Positions 44,062-51,243 of a DNA stretch of 64,000 nucleotides are shown here, piece by piece. A model generated the notes under the pieces. It had not been told where the DNA came from. It did no database searches and saw only the letters and a program-made list of their open reading frames with translations. Made by a program: the position numbers and the translations under genes. Origin of the DNA: Candidatus Brachythrix odensensis (GTDB taxonomy: Bacteria; Chloroflexota; Anaerolineae; J036; Brachytrichaceae); the NCBI GenBank assembly GCA_016714465.1, contig JADKDT010000026.1, positions 124,001 to 188,000 of the forward strand. The letters run 5' to 3'. Position 1 is the first letter of the stretch. The number at the start of each line of letters is the position of its first letter.

Positions 44062-45444
44062 TTACTTCTTGTTCTTGGCCAGGATCGCGGTTGCTTCCTT
44101 GCGGAGCAGGGCGACGGCATCTTCCGCCTTCATCTTCTCGTAGAGCACGGGTGAGATGACTTGCGGAACGTAGATGTTCTTGACAACATCGTTCGCGCCA
44201 GTTGGGTCCGGCGGCCGGATCGGCTGGACGTCATTGCTGACGCGCGCGACGTACTCGAACATCTCGGTCTGCGACTTGCCGAGCTTGGGCTTGAGGGCAT
44301 CCCGCACCTTGGCCGCGATCGGCACACCACGCTCGGCGAAGAGGATGTCATTCGCCTCGAGGTCGTTGGTGAAGAAGCTGATGAACTTGGCGGCTTCGAC
44401 CTTGACCTTGCTGTCCTTCGTGATGCTGAAGAACTGGCTGGGCTTGATGTAGTTCGAGCTCTTTCCGCCGGCCGGGCGGGGCAGGGGCAGCATCTTCATG
44501 TTCCGCGTTTCGCCGGCGGCCTTCCACGAGCCGACGATCTGATTGCTCCACATGCTTTCCGCGGCGGACTTGCCGGTCGGCAGTGCCTGCAGCTCGAGGC
44601 TCTTGTCGTAGTAGTTTGCCAGATCATCGGCCAGGGTCGGGATCGCGCCCGCCTTCGACAGGCGGAGCAGCCGGTTCAGATGGTCAACAAACGGCTTGTC
44701 GTCGGTGTAGCCGAGCCCCGTGCCGTCGTCGGCATAGGCCCAACCGCCCAGCGACAGATACAGCGACTTCCAAATCTGCTCGTTCCAAAGCGAGCTGCCC
44801 GCGCCGTACAAGCCGATTTTGCCCTTGATCGTGGTGGCGATTTGCTCGAAGTCGTCCCAGGTCCAGTTGTCTTTGGGCAGTTCCAGGCCGGCCTTCTTGA
44901 AGAGGTCGATGTCAGCCAGGAAGGTCTGCGAGTTCGAGCCGAGGTTGATCGCAACGAGCTTGCCGGCGACCTTGCCGCCCTTGGTGAAGTCGTCGGCGCA
45001 ATCCTTGAGGTCCAGAGCCCCGCTCGCGGAGAACTCCTCGAGCGGCACAATCAGGCCGCGGCCCGCCCATTCGGCGATCCAGGCGTAGTCCTGCTGCATG
45101 ATGTCGGGCAGGGAGTTGCCGGCCGCCTGGGTCGTCATCTTGGTCAGGTGATCGTTGAAGCTCGCGAACTCATAGGCGATCTTGACGTTCGGATTCTTCT
45201 TCTGATACAGCTCGATGACCTTGATGGTCCGGTCGTGGCGGTCCTGCGAACCCCACCAGGCAATCCGCATATTCACGGCGGTATTCACGACGGCGGGCGC
45301 CGTCGTTGCGACCGGCTTGGCCGGAGCGGCGGTGGCGGCTGGCGCGGCTGGGGCGGCGGCGCCGCCGCAGGCGGCGAGCGCGGCTGCGCCCGCGCCAAAG
45401 CCGGCCACTTTCAGGAACTTTCTGCGGGAGACGATATTCTTCAT
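44062..45444 (-). CDS. Extracellular sugar-binding lipoprotein
   Basis: The start at 45444 gives MKNIVSRRKFLKVAGFGAG, a twin-arginine signal, followed by a lipobox (ALAACGG) and an Ala/Pro linker. The 460-residue protein then shows the family-1 solute-binding fold: MRIAWWGSQDRHDRTIKVIE, then LPDIMQQDYAWIAEWAGRGL and IGLYGAGSSLWNEQIWKSLY, with aromatic residues (W, Y) for sugar stacking. GGAAGGATCGTC precedes the ATG. It delivers an oligosaccharide or uronate to the permeases downstream. Neighbouring catabolic genes suggest acidic sugars. Confidence 0.9.
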   Translation of the reverse strand: MKNIVSRRKFLKVAGFGAGAAALAACGGAAAPAAPAATAAPAKPVATTAPAVVNTAVNMRIAWWGSQDRHDRTIKVIELYQKKNPNVKIAYEFASFNDHLTKMTTQAAGNSLPDIMQQDYAWIAEWAGRGLIVPLEEFSASGALDLKDCADDFTKGGKVAGKLVAINLGSNSQTFLADIDLFKKAGLELPKDNWTWDDFEQIATTIKGKIGLYGAGSSLWNEQIWKSLYLSLGGWAYADDGTGLGYTDDKPFVDHLNRLLRLSKAGAIPTLADDLANYYDKSLELQALPTGKSAAESMWSNQIVGSWKAAGETRNMKMLPLPRPAGGKSSNYIKPSQFFSITKDSKVKVEAAKFISFFTNDLEANDILFAERGVPIAAKVRDALKPKLGKSQTEMFEYVARVSNDVQPIRPPDPTGANDVVKNIYVPQVISPVLYEKMKAEDAVALLRKEATAILAKNKK

Positions 45445-45532
45445 GACGATCCTTCCTTCCTTTTTGCTAATGTGTCCCGTGACAGGGTTGCTGCGCCGGA
45501 CGCGCGCGGGACGTCGCGACCGGCGGACGGGT

Positions 45533-46957
45533 CTAGCGCTTCTTGGCTTCGTCGAGCAGCGCTTTGTGCGGGTGGATCTTGTAGAAGTCGTCCAACGGAT
45601 AGCATCCGGACACAAGACCGTTGCGCGGCCCGGTTGTGCAATCGCTGAACGTTCTGCAGTATTTCTTGCGTTGCGGCTCCCGTCCGCGCAACGCGTCCGC
45701 AAGGATCTCCGGGTAACTCAGGACCATCCGGCCCAGACCCACGAAGTCAACCAGGCCGTCCACCACGGCGCGTTGGGCGACGTTGGGCAGCCATTCCTGA
45801 AGGTAGCTGTAGCCGGTTCCGACAAACAACAGGCCGGGGGCATGGCGCTTAAGGGCGGCCACGACGTTGATCTGGCGGGCTACCCCCACCAGCGGGTCCT
45901 CGGGCGGCAGATAGCCGTCACTGGGCGGAGTAATAGCCGGGCGTTGGATGTGCGGGTTGTAGTACGGGCTGCCGGCCGTGATGCAGACCATCTCAAGCTG
46001 AAGCGCCCTCAGCATGTCCAGGAATTGCTTTGGCTCGGTCAGGTCGATCCCGCAGCCCGTCCCGTCCCCGCCGAATGCATAACGATAGGGCTCGCTAAGC
46101 GGCCAGTCCATCACGCCGACCCGGTCCGGCCCGGGCTTGTATGGCGCGAAGTCAAAGGCGCTCAGGCGCACGCCGATGTCGAGGCGGGTGACGGCCCGGA
46201 CGGCGGCGACCAGTTCGCGCATGAAACGCGTTCTGTTTTCGAAGCTGCCGCCGTATTTTCCCGGGCGATCGACCGCGCTCAACAATTCGTGGCCGAAATA
46301 GCCGTGGCAGTGCTTCAGGTCGACGAAGTCGAATCCGGCCCGCTCGGCCAGGACGGCGGCGCGTCCAAAGTCCTTCACCAACCGGTCAATGTCGTCGTCA
46401 GACAGGAGCGCGCCCTCGGGCACGCTGAATTTGCGGTCGAGGATTGGGTGCCGGTAGGCGGTCCGCGGCTCGAGGCGCTTCTTGTCGTTGGGCCGGGCGA
46501 AACGCCCGCTATGGGTGAGCTGCAGGCCGATCATCAGATCGTCGACCCGGCCGTAATGGGCGGCGTGCTCGTCGACCAGACTCTGGCGCAGGTCGGTCAG
46601 CGCGCCGACGGTGTGCTCCGCCAGGACGAGCTGGTTCGGATTGGCCCGCCCGTCGTGGCGCACGGCGACGGCCTCGCCGCCCCAGATGAGCTTGGCGCCG
46701 CTCAAGCCAAAGCGCTGCCAGCGCCGCCGGGTGAGGTCGGTCGGCAGACCGTCTTCCGTCCCATCCCAGCCCTCCATCGGAAGCACCGCGATCCGGTTGC
46801 CAATCGACCGGCTGCGCAACGCGTAGGGCTGGGCGAGGGGCGAGCTGCCGTCGCGGATCACGACCGGATCGAAGGCAAGATCCGCCCCCACGCTCCGGCA
46901 GTAGGCGGCAAAGTCCTCGGCCGTCTTGAGCGCGGCAATCTTGCGGTATTCGCTCAT
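45533..46957 (-). CDS. NADH:flavin oxidoreductase (old yellow enzyme-like)
   Basis: The 474-residue protein has the OYE TIM-barrel features: IAVLPMEGWDGTEDGLPTDL near 57-76, QLTHSGRFARP (substrate His region), DFVDLKHCHGYFGHELLS (typical of the family, with the His/Asn pair), ENRTRFMRELVAAVR and VGLGRMVLSYPEILADAL (FMN phosphate loop). The C-terminal KKYCRTFSDCTTGPRNG and SGCYPLD hold three cysteines not in the usual four-Cys iron-sulfur pattern of the 2,4-dienoyl-CoA reductase group. It overlaps the regulator stop by ATGA. A flavin reductase in a uronate operon is unusual and may act on unsaturated or keto sugar intermediates. Confidence 0.85.
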   Translation of the reverse strand: MSEYRKIAALKTAEDFAAYCRSVGADLAFDPVVIRDGSSPLAQPYALRSRSIGNRIAVLPMEGWDGTEDGLPTDLTRRRWQRFGLSGAKLIWGGEAVAVRHDGRANPNQLVLAEHTVGALTDLRQSLVDEHAAHYGRVDDLMIGLQLTHSGRFARPNDKKRLEPRTAYRHPILDRKFSVPEGALLSDDDIDRLVKDFGRAAVLAERAGFDFVDLKHCHGYFGHELLSAVDRPGKYGGSFENRTRFMRELVAAVRAVTRLDIGVRLSAFDFAPYKPGPDRVGVMDWPLSEPYRYAFGGDGTGCGIDLTEPKQFLDMLRALQLEMVCITAGSPYYNPHIQRPAITPPSDGYLPPEDPLVGVARQINVVAALKRHAPGLLFVGTGYSYLQEWLPNVAQRAVVDGLVDFVGLGRMVLSYPEILADALRGREPQRKKYCRTFSDCTTGPRNGLVSGCYPLDDFYKIHPHKALLDEAKKR

Positions 46958-47661
46958 GCCTTCTCCTGCAGTAACGCCCGGTTGAGTTCAGTCGTGTAGG
47001 CGTCCCGCGCCGCCCGGTTGTGTTCGCCAATGATGCGCTCGAGCCGATCCGTGTCGCCGGCCTTCATGGCCCGCAGAATCTGCCAGTGTTCTTGTTGCGA
47101 CAAATGGGCCCGTTTGGCGTGGACTTCCTTGAGGTGCACTTTGCGCAGCCGGTTCCAGTGATCGAGGACCTTGACCAGCATGCTCTGGGCGAGGGGAATA
47201 TCCGCGCATTCGCAGATAAAGGTGTGCAGGCGCACGTTCATCGCCGACCACGCGTCGAGGTCAGCGAGCATACCGTCCATCTGCGATACCATGGCCTCGA
47301 GCTCCTTGAATTGATCCGCCGTCATGCGCACGCTCGCGCGCCGGGCGCTCATGAGCTCCAGCGCCTCGAGAAGATCGAAGATCTCCTCCACCAGATTTGA
47401 TTCGATCGGTGTGACGGTCGCGCCGACATGCGGCTCGATCTTGACCAGCCCGTCCGCCTGGAGCTGCTGCAATGCTTCCCGGATGGGGATGGCGCTGATC
47501 CCGAACTGGGCGGCCATTTCGTCGATGACGAGTTTTTGACCGGGGCGATATTGGCCGCTGACGATGGCGCTGCGGATCGCGTCGAGGACGGATTCCTTCT
47601 TGCTGCGGAAAAGCGGCCGAGGCGGCGCCAAAAATCTGACGGGGGGCGGCGTCGCGGCCAT
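46954..47661 (-). CDS. GntR family transcriptional regulator (FCD domain)
   Basis: The 235-residue regulator has an N-terminal winged helix (VLDAIRSAIVSGQYRPGQKL then EMAAQFGISAIPIREALQQL) and a C-terminal FCD domain (EEIFDLLEALELMSARRA, LHTFICECADIPLA, HWQILRAMKAGDTDRLERII) with the metal-binding His set. FCD regulators usually sense sugar acids and repress their catabolic operons. The gene heads the operon and its start codon overlaps a perfect palindrome, so it probably represses itself and the operon. The predicted promoter leaves almost no leader. Confidence 0.9.
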   Translation of the reverse strand: MAATPPPVRFLAPPRPLFRSKKESVLDAIRSAIVSGQYRPGQKLVIDEMAAQFGISAIPIREALQQLQADGLVKIEPHVGATVTPIESNLVEEIFDLLEALELMSARRASVRMTADQFKELEAMVSQMDGMLADLDAWSAMNVRLHTFICECADIPLAQSMLVKVLDHWNRLRKVHLKEVHAKRAHLSQQEHWQILRAMKAGDTDRLERIIGEHNRAARDAYTTELNRALLQEKA

Positions 47662-47698
47662 AGGATATATCCTATATCATCTAGGATCGGTTTGTCAA
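47660..47698 (-). promoter_or_regulatory. Promoter and palindromic operator of the uronate operon
   Basis: On the minus strand TTGACA (47698-47693) is followed after 16 bp by TATAGG (47676-47671), or after 18 bp by TAGGAT. The perfect palindrome ATAGGATATATCCTAT spans 47660-47675, covering the -10 and the ATG at 47661. A second half-site GATCCTAG lies at 47688-47681. The TSS would fall within a few bases of the ATG, so the mRNA may be leaderless. Confidence 0.6.
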
Positions 47699-47754
47699 GG
47701 GTCGATCACGGAGGACACGGAGGCTGCGGATTGCACGGATGTGCGCCCCTCGAT

Positions 47755-48073
47755 TTGGAGCGCGGGCGTCTCGCCCGCGCGGTCGCGCCGGTCTGGGTTG
47801 GAGCGCGGGCGTCTCGCCGGTCGCGGCGTCTGGGTTGGCGCGGGCGTCTCGCCCGCGCGGTCGCGGCGGTCTGGGTTGGAGCGCGGGCGTCTCGCCCGCG
47901 CTGTCGCGGCGATTTGGGTTGGAGCGCGGGCGTCTCGCCCGCGCTGTCGCGGCGATTTGGGATGGAGCGCGGGCGTCTCGCCCGCGCTGTCGCGGCGATT
48001 TGGGATGGAGCGCGGGCGTCTCGCCCGCGCCGTCGCGGCGGTTTGGGATGGAGCGCGGGCGTCTCGCCCGCGC
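47755..48073. repeat. 43-bp tandem array of hairpin units
   Basis: Eight units of GGAGCGCGGGCGTCTCGCCC then GCGC(G/T/C)GTCGCGGCG and a TTTGGG(T/A)T linker repeat with a 43-bp period (regular from 47878; units 2 and 3 are shortened). Each unit holds the hairpin CGCGGGCG-TCT-CGCCCGCG. No conserved open frame runs across it. It lies between the GntR gene start and the end of the STAND regulator. Confidence 0.8.
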
Positions 48074-48248
48074 CGTCGCGGCTGAGCGCGGCATTCCCCG
48101 GTGTCCCCCTTGGATCACGCGGGCAAGATGCCCGCGCTCCCAACTTGGGTTGACTGGGAGCGCGGGAGTCTCGCCCGCGCGGTCGCGGCTGAGCGCCGCG
48201 TTTCTCGGTGTCCTCCCTAAACCGCGCGGGCAAGATGCCCGCGCTCCA
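48073..48248. repeat. Direct repeat next to the tandem array
   Basis: CGGTCGCGGCTGAGCGC, then TCCCCGGTGTCC or TCTCGGTGTCC, then GCGGGCAAGATGCCCGCGCT occurs twice (48073-48142 and 48179-48248), each ending in the hairpin GCGGGCAAGATGCCCGC. The hairpin lies next to the stop of the STAND gene and could serve as its terminator. Confidence 0.55.
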
Positions 48249-48258
48249 TGCCCCCGCC

Positions 48259-50871
48259 TCACACTTCCAACGCCAGAGCCGCGGCTTCGGCCGCCGGCAT
48301 TTGGGCGCCGGCCGCCAGCGCCTCGGCAAGGCCCGCTTCGCCCAGCCCTCGACGCGCCAGGGCGAGCTTCTCCGCAAACTCCACCAGGTCGCTGCCCCCG
48401 GCCGTTGGACCCGGGTAGCCCAGATGCGGCGCTGAAAACCCGAGCAGCTGGACCGCTTCGGCGTGCCGCCGATCCTGAGCCAGCCAGATCCCAGCCATCC
48501 CGGCCAAGCCCTGAGCGAGCCCGTGCAAATCGTTGTAGCCCAGGTTCAACCGCACGCATTCGCGCATATGCGGTATCGCCGCCTCGGGCTCGCCCAACGC
48601 TGTGAGCGCATCTCCAATATTGTGTTCCAGGGTGGCGATTCCGAACGCGGCGCCCAGGCGCTGGCGAATCTGGAGCGCCTCCTCGAAAAGCCCCAGAGCT
48701 CGCCGGGTGTCGCCCTGGCCGCGGGCCGAAACGCCGAGGTTGTTCAATCCGCGGCTGGCCCATTCCTCATCGTCAAGCTCGCGGTGAATCGCCAGGCTGC
48801 GCTGGTAATAGCCCTCGGCCTCAGCATAGTTCTCGATGTGCAGGGCGGCCCCGCCCAGGCCGTTCAAGGCCGCGCCCAGCCCAAAGCGATCGCCGCAGTC
48901 CTCGAAGCCCGCCACGGCCTGCTCGAACGCCTCCCGCATCGCCCGCGTATTTTCGGGCGTGTTTGGCATCCGCCCGACCGCATACCCGCGGGCCGAATGG
49001 GCGAAGGCGATTCCCCACGCGTCCCCCGCCGCCGAATAGTGCCGCAGCGCCTCGGCGGCGTGGGACTCGGCCAGGGCGTACTCGTCGTGATACATCGCGA
49101 TTTCGCCCAATCCGATCAGGGCCCTGGCCCGGCCGGGCCGATCGCCGGCCGCGTCAAAGGCCGCCATCGCCGCCTCGAGGGCGGATCTGGCGTCGCGGTA
49201 GCGGGCCTGGAAGAAGGCCGAAATGCCGGCGCTGAGCAGGGCCCCGCCGCGCGTCCGCGCCGGCAGGGTCGCGGCGCCAGGCAAGGCCAGGGCGCGCTCG
49301 GCGTAGTCATATCCTTCCCGATAGTGGGCCCGGCGCTGCCAGTACACCCGCAACGCGCCGACCATCCTGGCCGCCAGCTCGGGATCCCGGGCGCCATCGA
49401 TGGCCCAATCCAGCGCGGCCCGCAGATTGGCATGTTCGGCGTCCAGGCGGGCCAGCCAGGCGAGCTGCTCGCGCGAGCGCAGGGCCGGGTCGGATGCCTC
49501 GGCAAGCGCAAGGCACCAGCGCGCGTGTCGCTCGCGCGCCTCGGCCGCCCAGCTCGTCTGAGCCAGACGGTCCAGGGCATACTCGCGCATGGTCTCGAGC
49601 ATGGCGTGGCGCGCGCCTGTCTCGCTCGTCTCAAGGGTGATCAGCGATTTTTCGTGCAGCCCGCTCATCAGCGCGGCAATTGGCTCGCGGGTGAGCGTCC
49701 GGCGTGGATCGACCACGGCTGTCGCCGATTCCAGGGTCCAGCCGCCGCGGAAGACAGCCAGGCTGGCAAACACCGCCTGCTGGGACGGCGTGAGCAGGGC
49801 ATAGCTCCAGTCCATCGTTGCCTGCAGGGTGCGGTGGCGGCTCAGGGTCTGTCCGCCGCCGACAAGCAGGCGGAAGCGATCGTCGAGCCGGGCCGCAATC
49901 TCACCCAAATCCATCATCCCGGCGCTGGCAGCTGCCAGCTCGATCGCCAGGGGCAGGCCATCCAACTTGCGCACGATATTGGCGACCTGGCTGATCTGCT
50001 CCGGGCCGAGCTTGAACCCGCCCCGGGCATTCATCGCCCGGGTGACAAATAGACGGGCCGCGTCGCTGCGCAGGAGTGATTCGCGGGTGAGCGTCCCGGC
50101 GGCGTCAGGCAAGTCCAGTTGAGGCACCCGGATCACCGTCTCGCCGGGCACGCGCAGCGGTTCGCGGCTGGTGGCGAGAATGCGCATCCGGGCGCATCGG
50201 CCGAGGATGGCGCCCGCCGCTGCCGTGCAGGCCGCCAGCAAGTGCTCGCAGTTGTCCAGCACGATCAAGGCATTGGCATGCTCGTACTGCCGGAGGATGG
50301 CCTCCAGCGCGTCGCCGCCGGCCGGCACGCGGACGCTCAGGGCGGAGGCCAGGGCCATCGGCACCAGCCCGGGCGTGCCCAACGGGGCCAGCTCAACCAG
50401 CATGGCCCCGTCATCGAAAGCGATCACCGCCAGCGAGGCGACTTGCGAGGCGAGCCGGGTTTTGCCCACCCCGCCCACGCCAATCAGGGTGACCAGCGGG
50501 CTGGACTGGGTGGCGGCGAAGACTTCCTCAACCAGCGCATCGCGGCCGATGAAGGTGGTGGCGATTGGGCGGGCCGGGACGGCCGCGCCGGAGGGCCGAT
50601 CGTCGCTGGCCAGGGCCTCGATCGCGCGCCCGGTGCCTGGGCGGCGTTGCTCGATGTAGAAAACGAGCTGCCGCAGGTTGTCGCCGCTCGGGATCCTGGC
50701 CCCGTCGGCGCGCGTCCATGAGGCGATCGTGTGCACGCTGACGCCCACCGCGTCCGCCAGATCGCGATGCCGGATTCCGAGCTCGCGCAAGGCGTTCGTG
50801 AGCGTGCGCGCAAAGGCGGCTGCCCGGTCGTCCCGGTCGGGGCCCGCCTGTGATCTGAGGAGGGGCGGCAT
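48259..50871 (-). CDS. XRE-type HTH / STAND ATPase / TPR regulator
   Basis: The start at 50871 (MPPLLRSQAGPDRDD) gives an 870-residue protein. Residues 22-75 form a Cro/C1-type helix-turn-helix (LGIRHRDLADAVGVSVHTIA). An NTPase of the STAND/NB-ARC kind follows, with Walker A GVGGVGKTRL (131-140), Walker B ALIVLDNCEH (201-210), a sensor RILATSREPLRVPGE, and a GLPLAIELAAA motif. From about 540 to the end are TPR-like helical repeats (YYQRSLAIHRELDDEEW, LEEALQIRQRLG). Such proteins are signal-dependent transcription switches that oligomerise on binding ATP. Direct repeats upstream may be its operator. Confidence 0.88.
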   Translation of the reverse strand: MPPLLRSQAGPDRDDRAAAFARTLTNALRELGIRHRDLADAVGVSVHTIASWTRADGARIPSGDNLRQLVFYIEQRRPGTGRAIEALASDDRPSGAAVPARPIATTFIGRDALVEEVFAATQSSPLVTLIGVGGVGKTRLASQVASLAVIAFDDGAMLVELAPLGTPGLVPMALASALSVRVPAGGDALEAILRQYEHANALIVLDNCEHLLAACTAAAGAILGRCARMRILATSREPLRVPGETVIRVPQLDLPDAAGTLTRESLLRSDAARLFVTRAMNARGGFKLGPEQISQVANIVRKLDGLPLAIELAAASAGMMDLGEIAARLDDRFRLLVGGGQTLSRHRTLQATMDWSYALLTPSQQAVFASLAVFRGGWTLESATAVVDPRRTLTREPIAALMSGLHEKSLITLETSETGARHAMLETMREYALDRLAQTSWAAEARERHARWCLALAEASDPALRSREQLAWLARLDAEHANLRAALDWAIDGARDPELAARMVGALRVYWQRRAHYREGYDYAERALALPGAATLPARTRGGALLSAGISAFFQARYRDARSALEAAMAAFDAAGDRPGRARALIGLGEIAMYHDEYALAESHAAEALRHYSAAGDAWGIAFAHSARGYAVGRMPNTPENTRAMREAFEQAVAGFEDCGDRFGLGAALNGLGGAALHIENYAEAEGYYQRSLAIHRELDDEEWASRGLNNLGVSARGQGDTRRALGLFEEALQIRQRLGAAFGIATLEHNIGDALTALGEPEAAIPHMRECVRLNLGYNDLHGLAQGLAGMAGIWLAQDRRHAEAVQLLGFSAPHLGYPGPTAGGSDLVEFAEKLALARRGLGEAGLAEALAAGAQMPAAEAAALALEV

Positions 50872-50883
50872 AGTGATCTGGAT

Positions 50884-50904
50884 TTTGTACCGACATTTGT
50901 ACCG
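50884..50904. promoter_or_regulatory. Direct repeats in divergent promoter region
   Basis: TTTGTACCG occurs at 50884-50892 and 50896-50904 (12-bp period) in the 54-bp gap between the STAND regulator and the divergent small gene. Each contains the palindromic core GTAC. Spacing of about one helix turn suggests a binding site for a dimeric or oligomeric HTH protein. Confidence 0.4.
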
Positions 50905-50925
50905 GCGCGCGCGTATTGTCCCACC

Positions 50926-51222
50926 GTGGATTGGGAACGAGTCTCCAGCATTCTTCTGAGCGCCCAGGGCCGGCTGCGCGTGGCGATGCTGAATGGCGCG
51001 GTGGATCTCCCGGCGGGTCTCGAGGCCTGGGACCGCGCGGTGCGCAGCCATAACGCGTGGACGGCCGCGGCCTCGCACGCGCTGCACGCCGAGCGCCGGG
51101 CCGCCGACGCCCTCGACGCGCTGGCGGCCTGGGTGGCTGAGTATCCGCAATCCACGCACGCTGAGAACCATTCCGCGACCCAGTCAACTCTGGCCACCCA
51201 TGATGCCGCCGACGCGGCCTGA
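50926..51222 (+). CDS. Small helical hypothetical protein
   Basis: The 98-residue protein begins with GTG at 50926 (MDWERVSSILLSAQGRLRVA), has no signal or membrane segment, and is predicted fully helical with many Ala and His residues (NAWTAAASHALHAERRAADA, LAAWVAEYPQSTHAENHS). I do not recognise a family. It is divergent from the STAND regulator with a 54-bp shared promoter region, so it may be a regulatory target. It lies 21 bp upstream of the large secreted gene at 51244 and could be co-transcribed with it. Confidence 0.5.
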   Translation: MDWERVSSILLSAQGRLRVAMLNGAVDLPAGLEAWDRAVRSHNAWTAAASHALHAERRAADALDALAAWVAEYPQSTHAENHSATQSTLATHDAADAA

Positions 51223-51243
51223 CCGAATACCTCCAAAGGACTC

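Noticed and set aside
47755..48073. Possible CRISPR array
   Set aside because: Period is 43 bp and the whole unit, including the part between hairpins, is repeated, so there are no unique spacers. No cas genes are nearby.
47739..48605. Open frames across the 43-bp array on either strand (repeated ARASRPRC or SAGVSPA peptides)
   Set aside because: Frames exist because the unit lacks stops in several phases; the period is not a multiple of three, no start or ribosome site is convincing, and peptides change phase between units.
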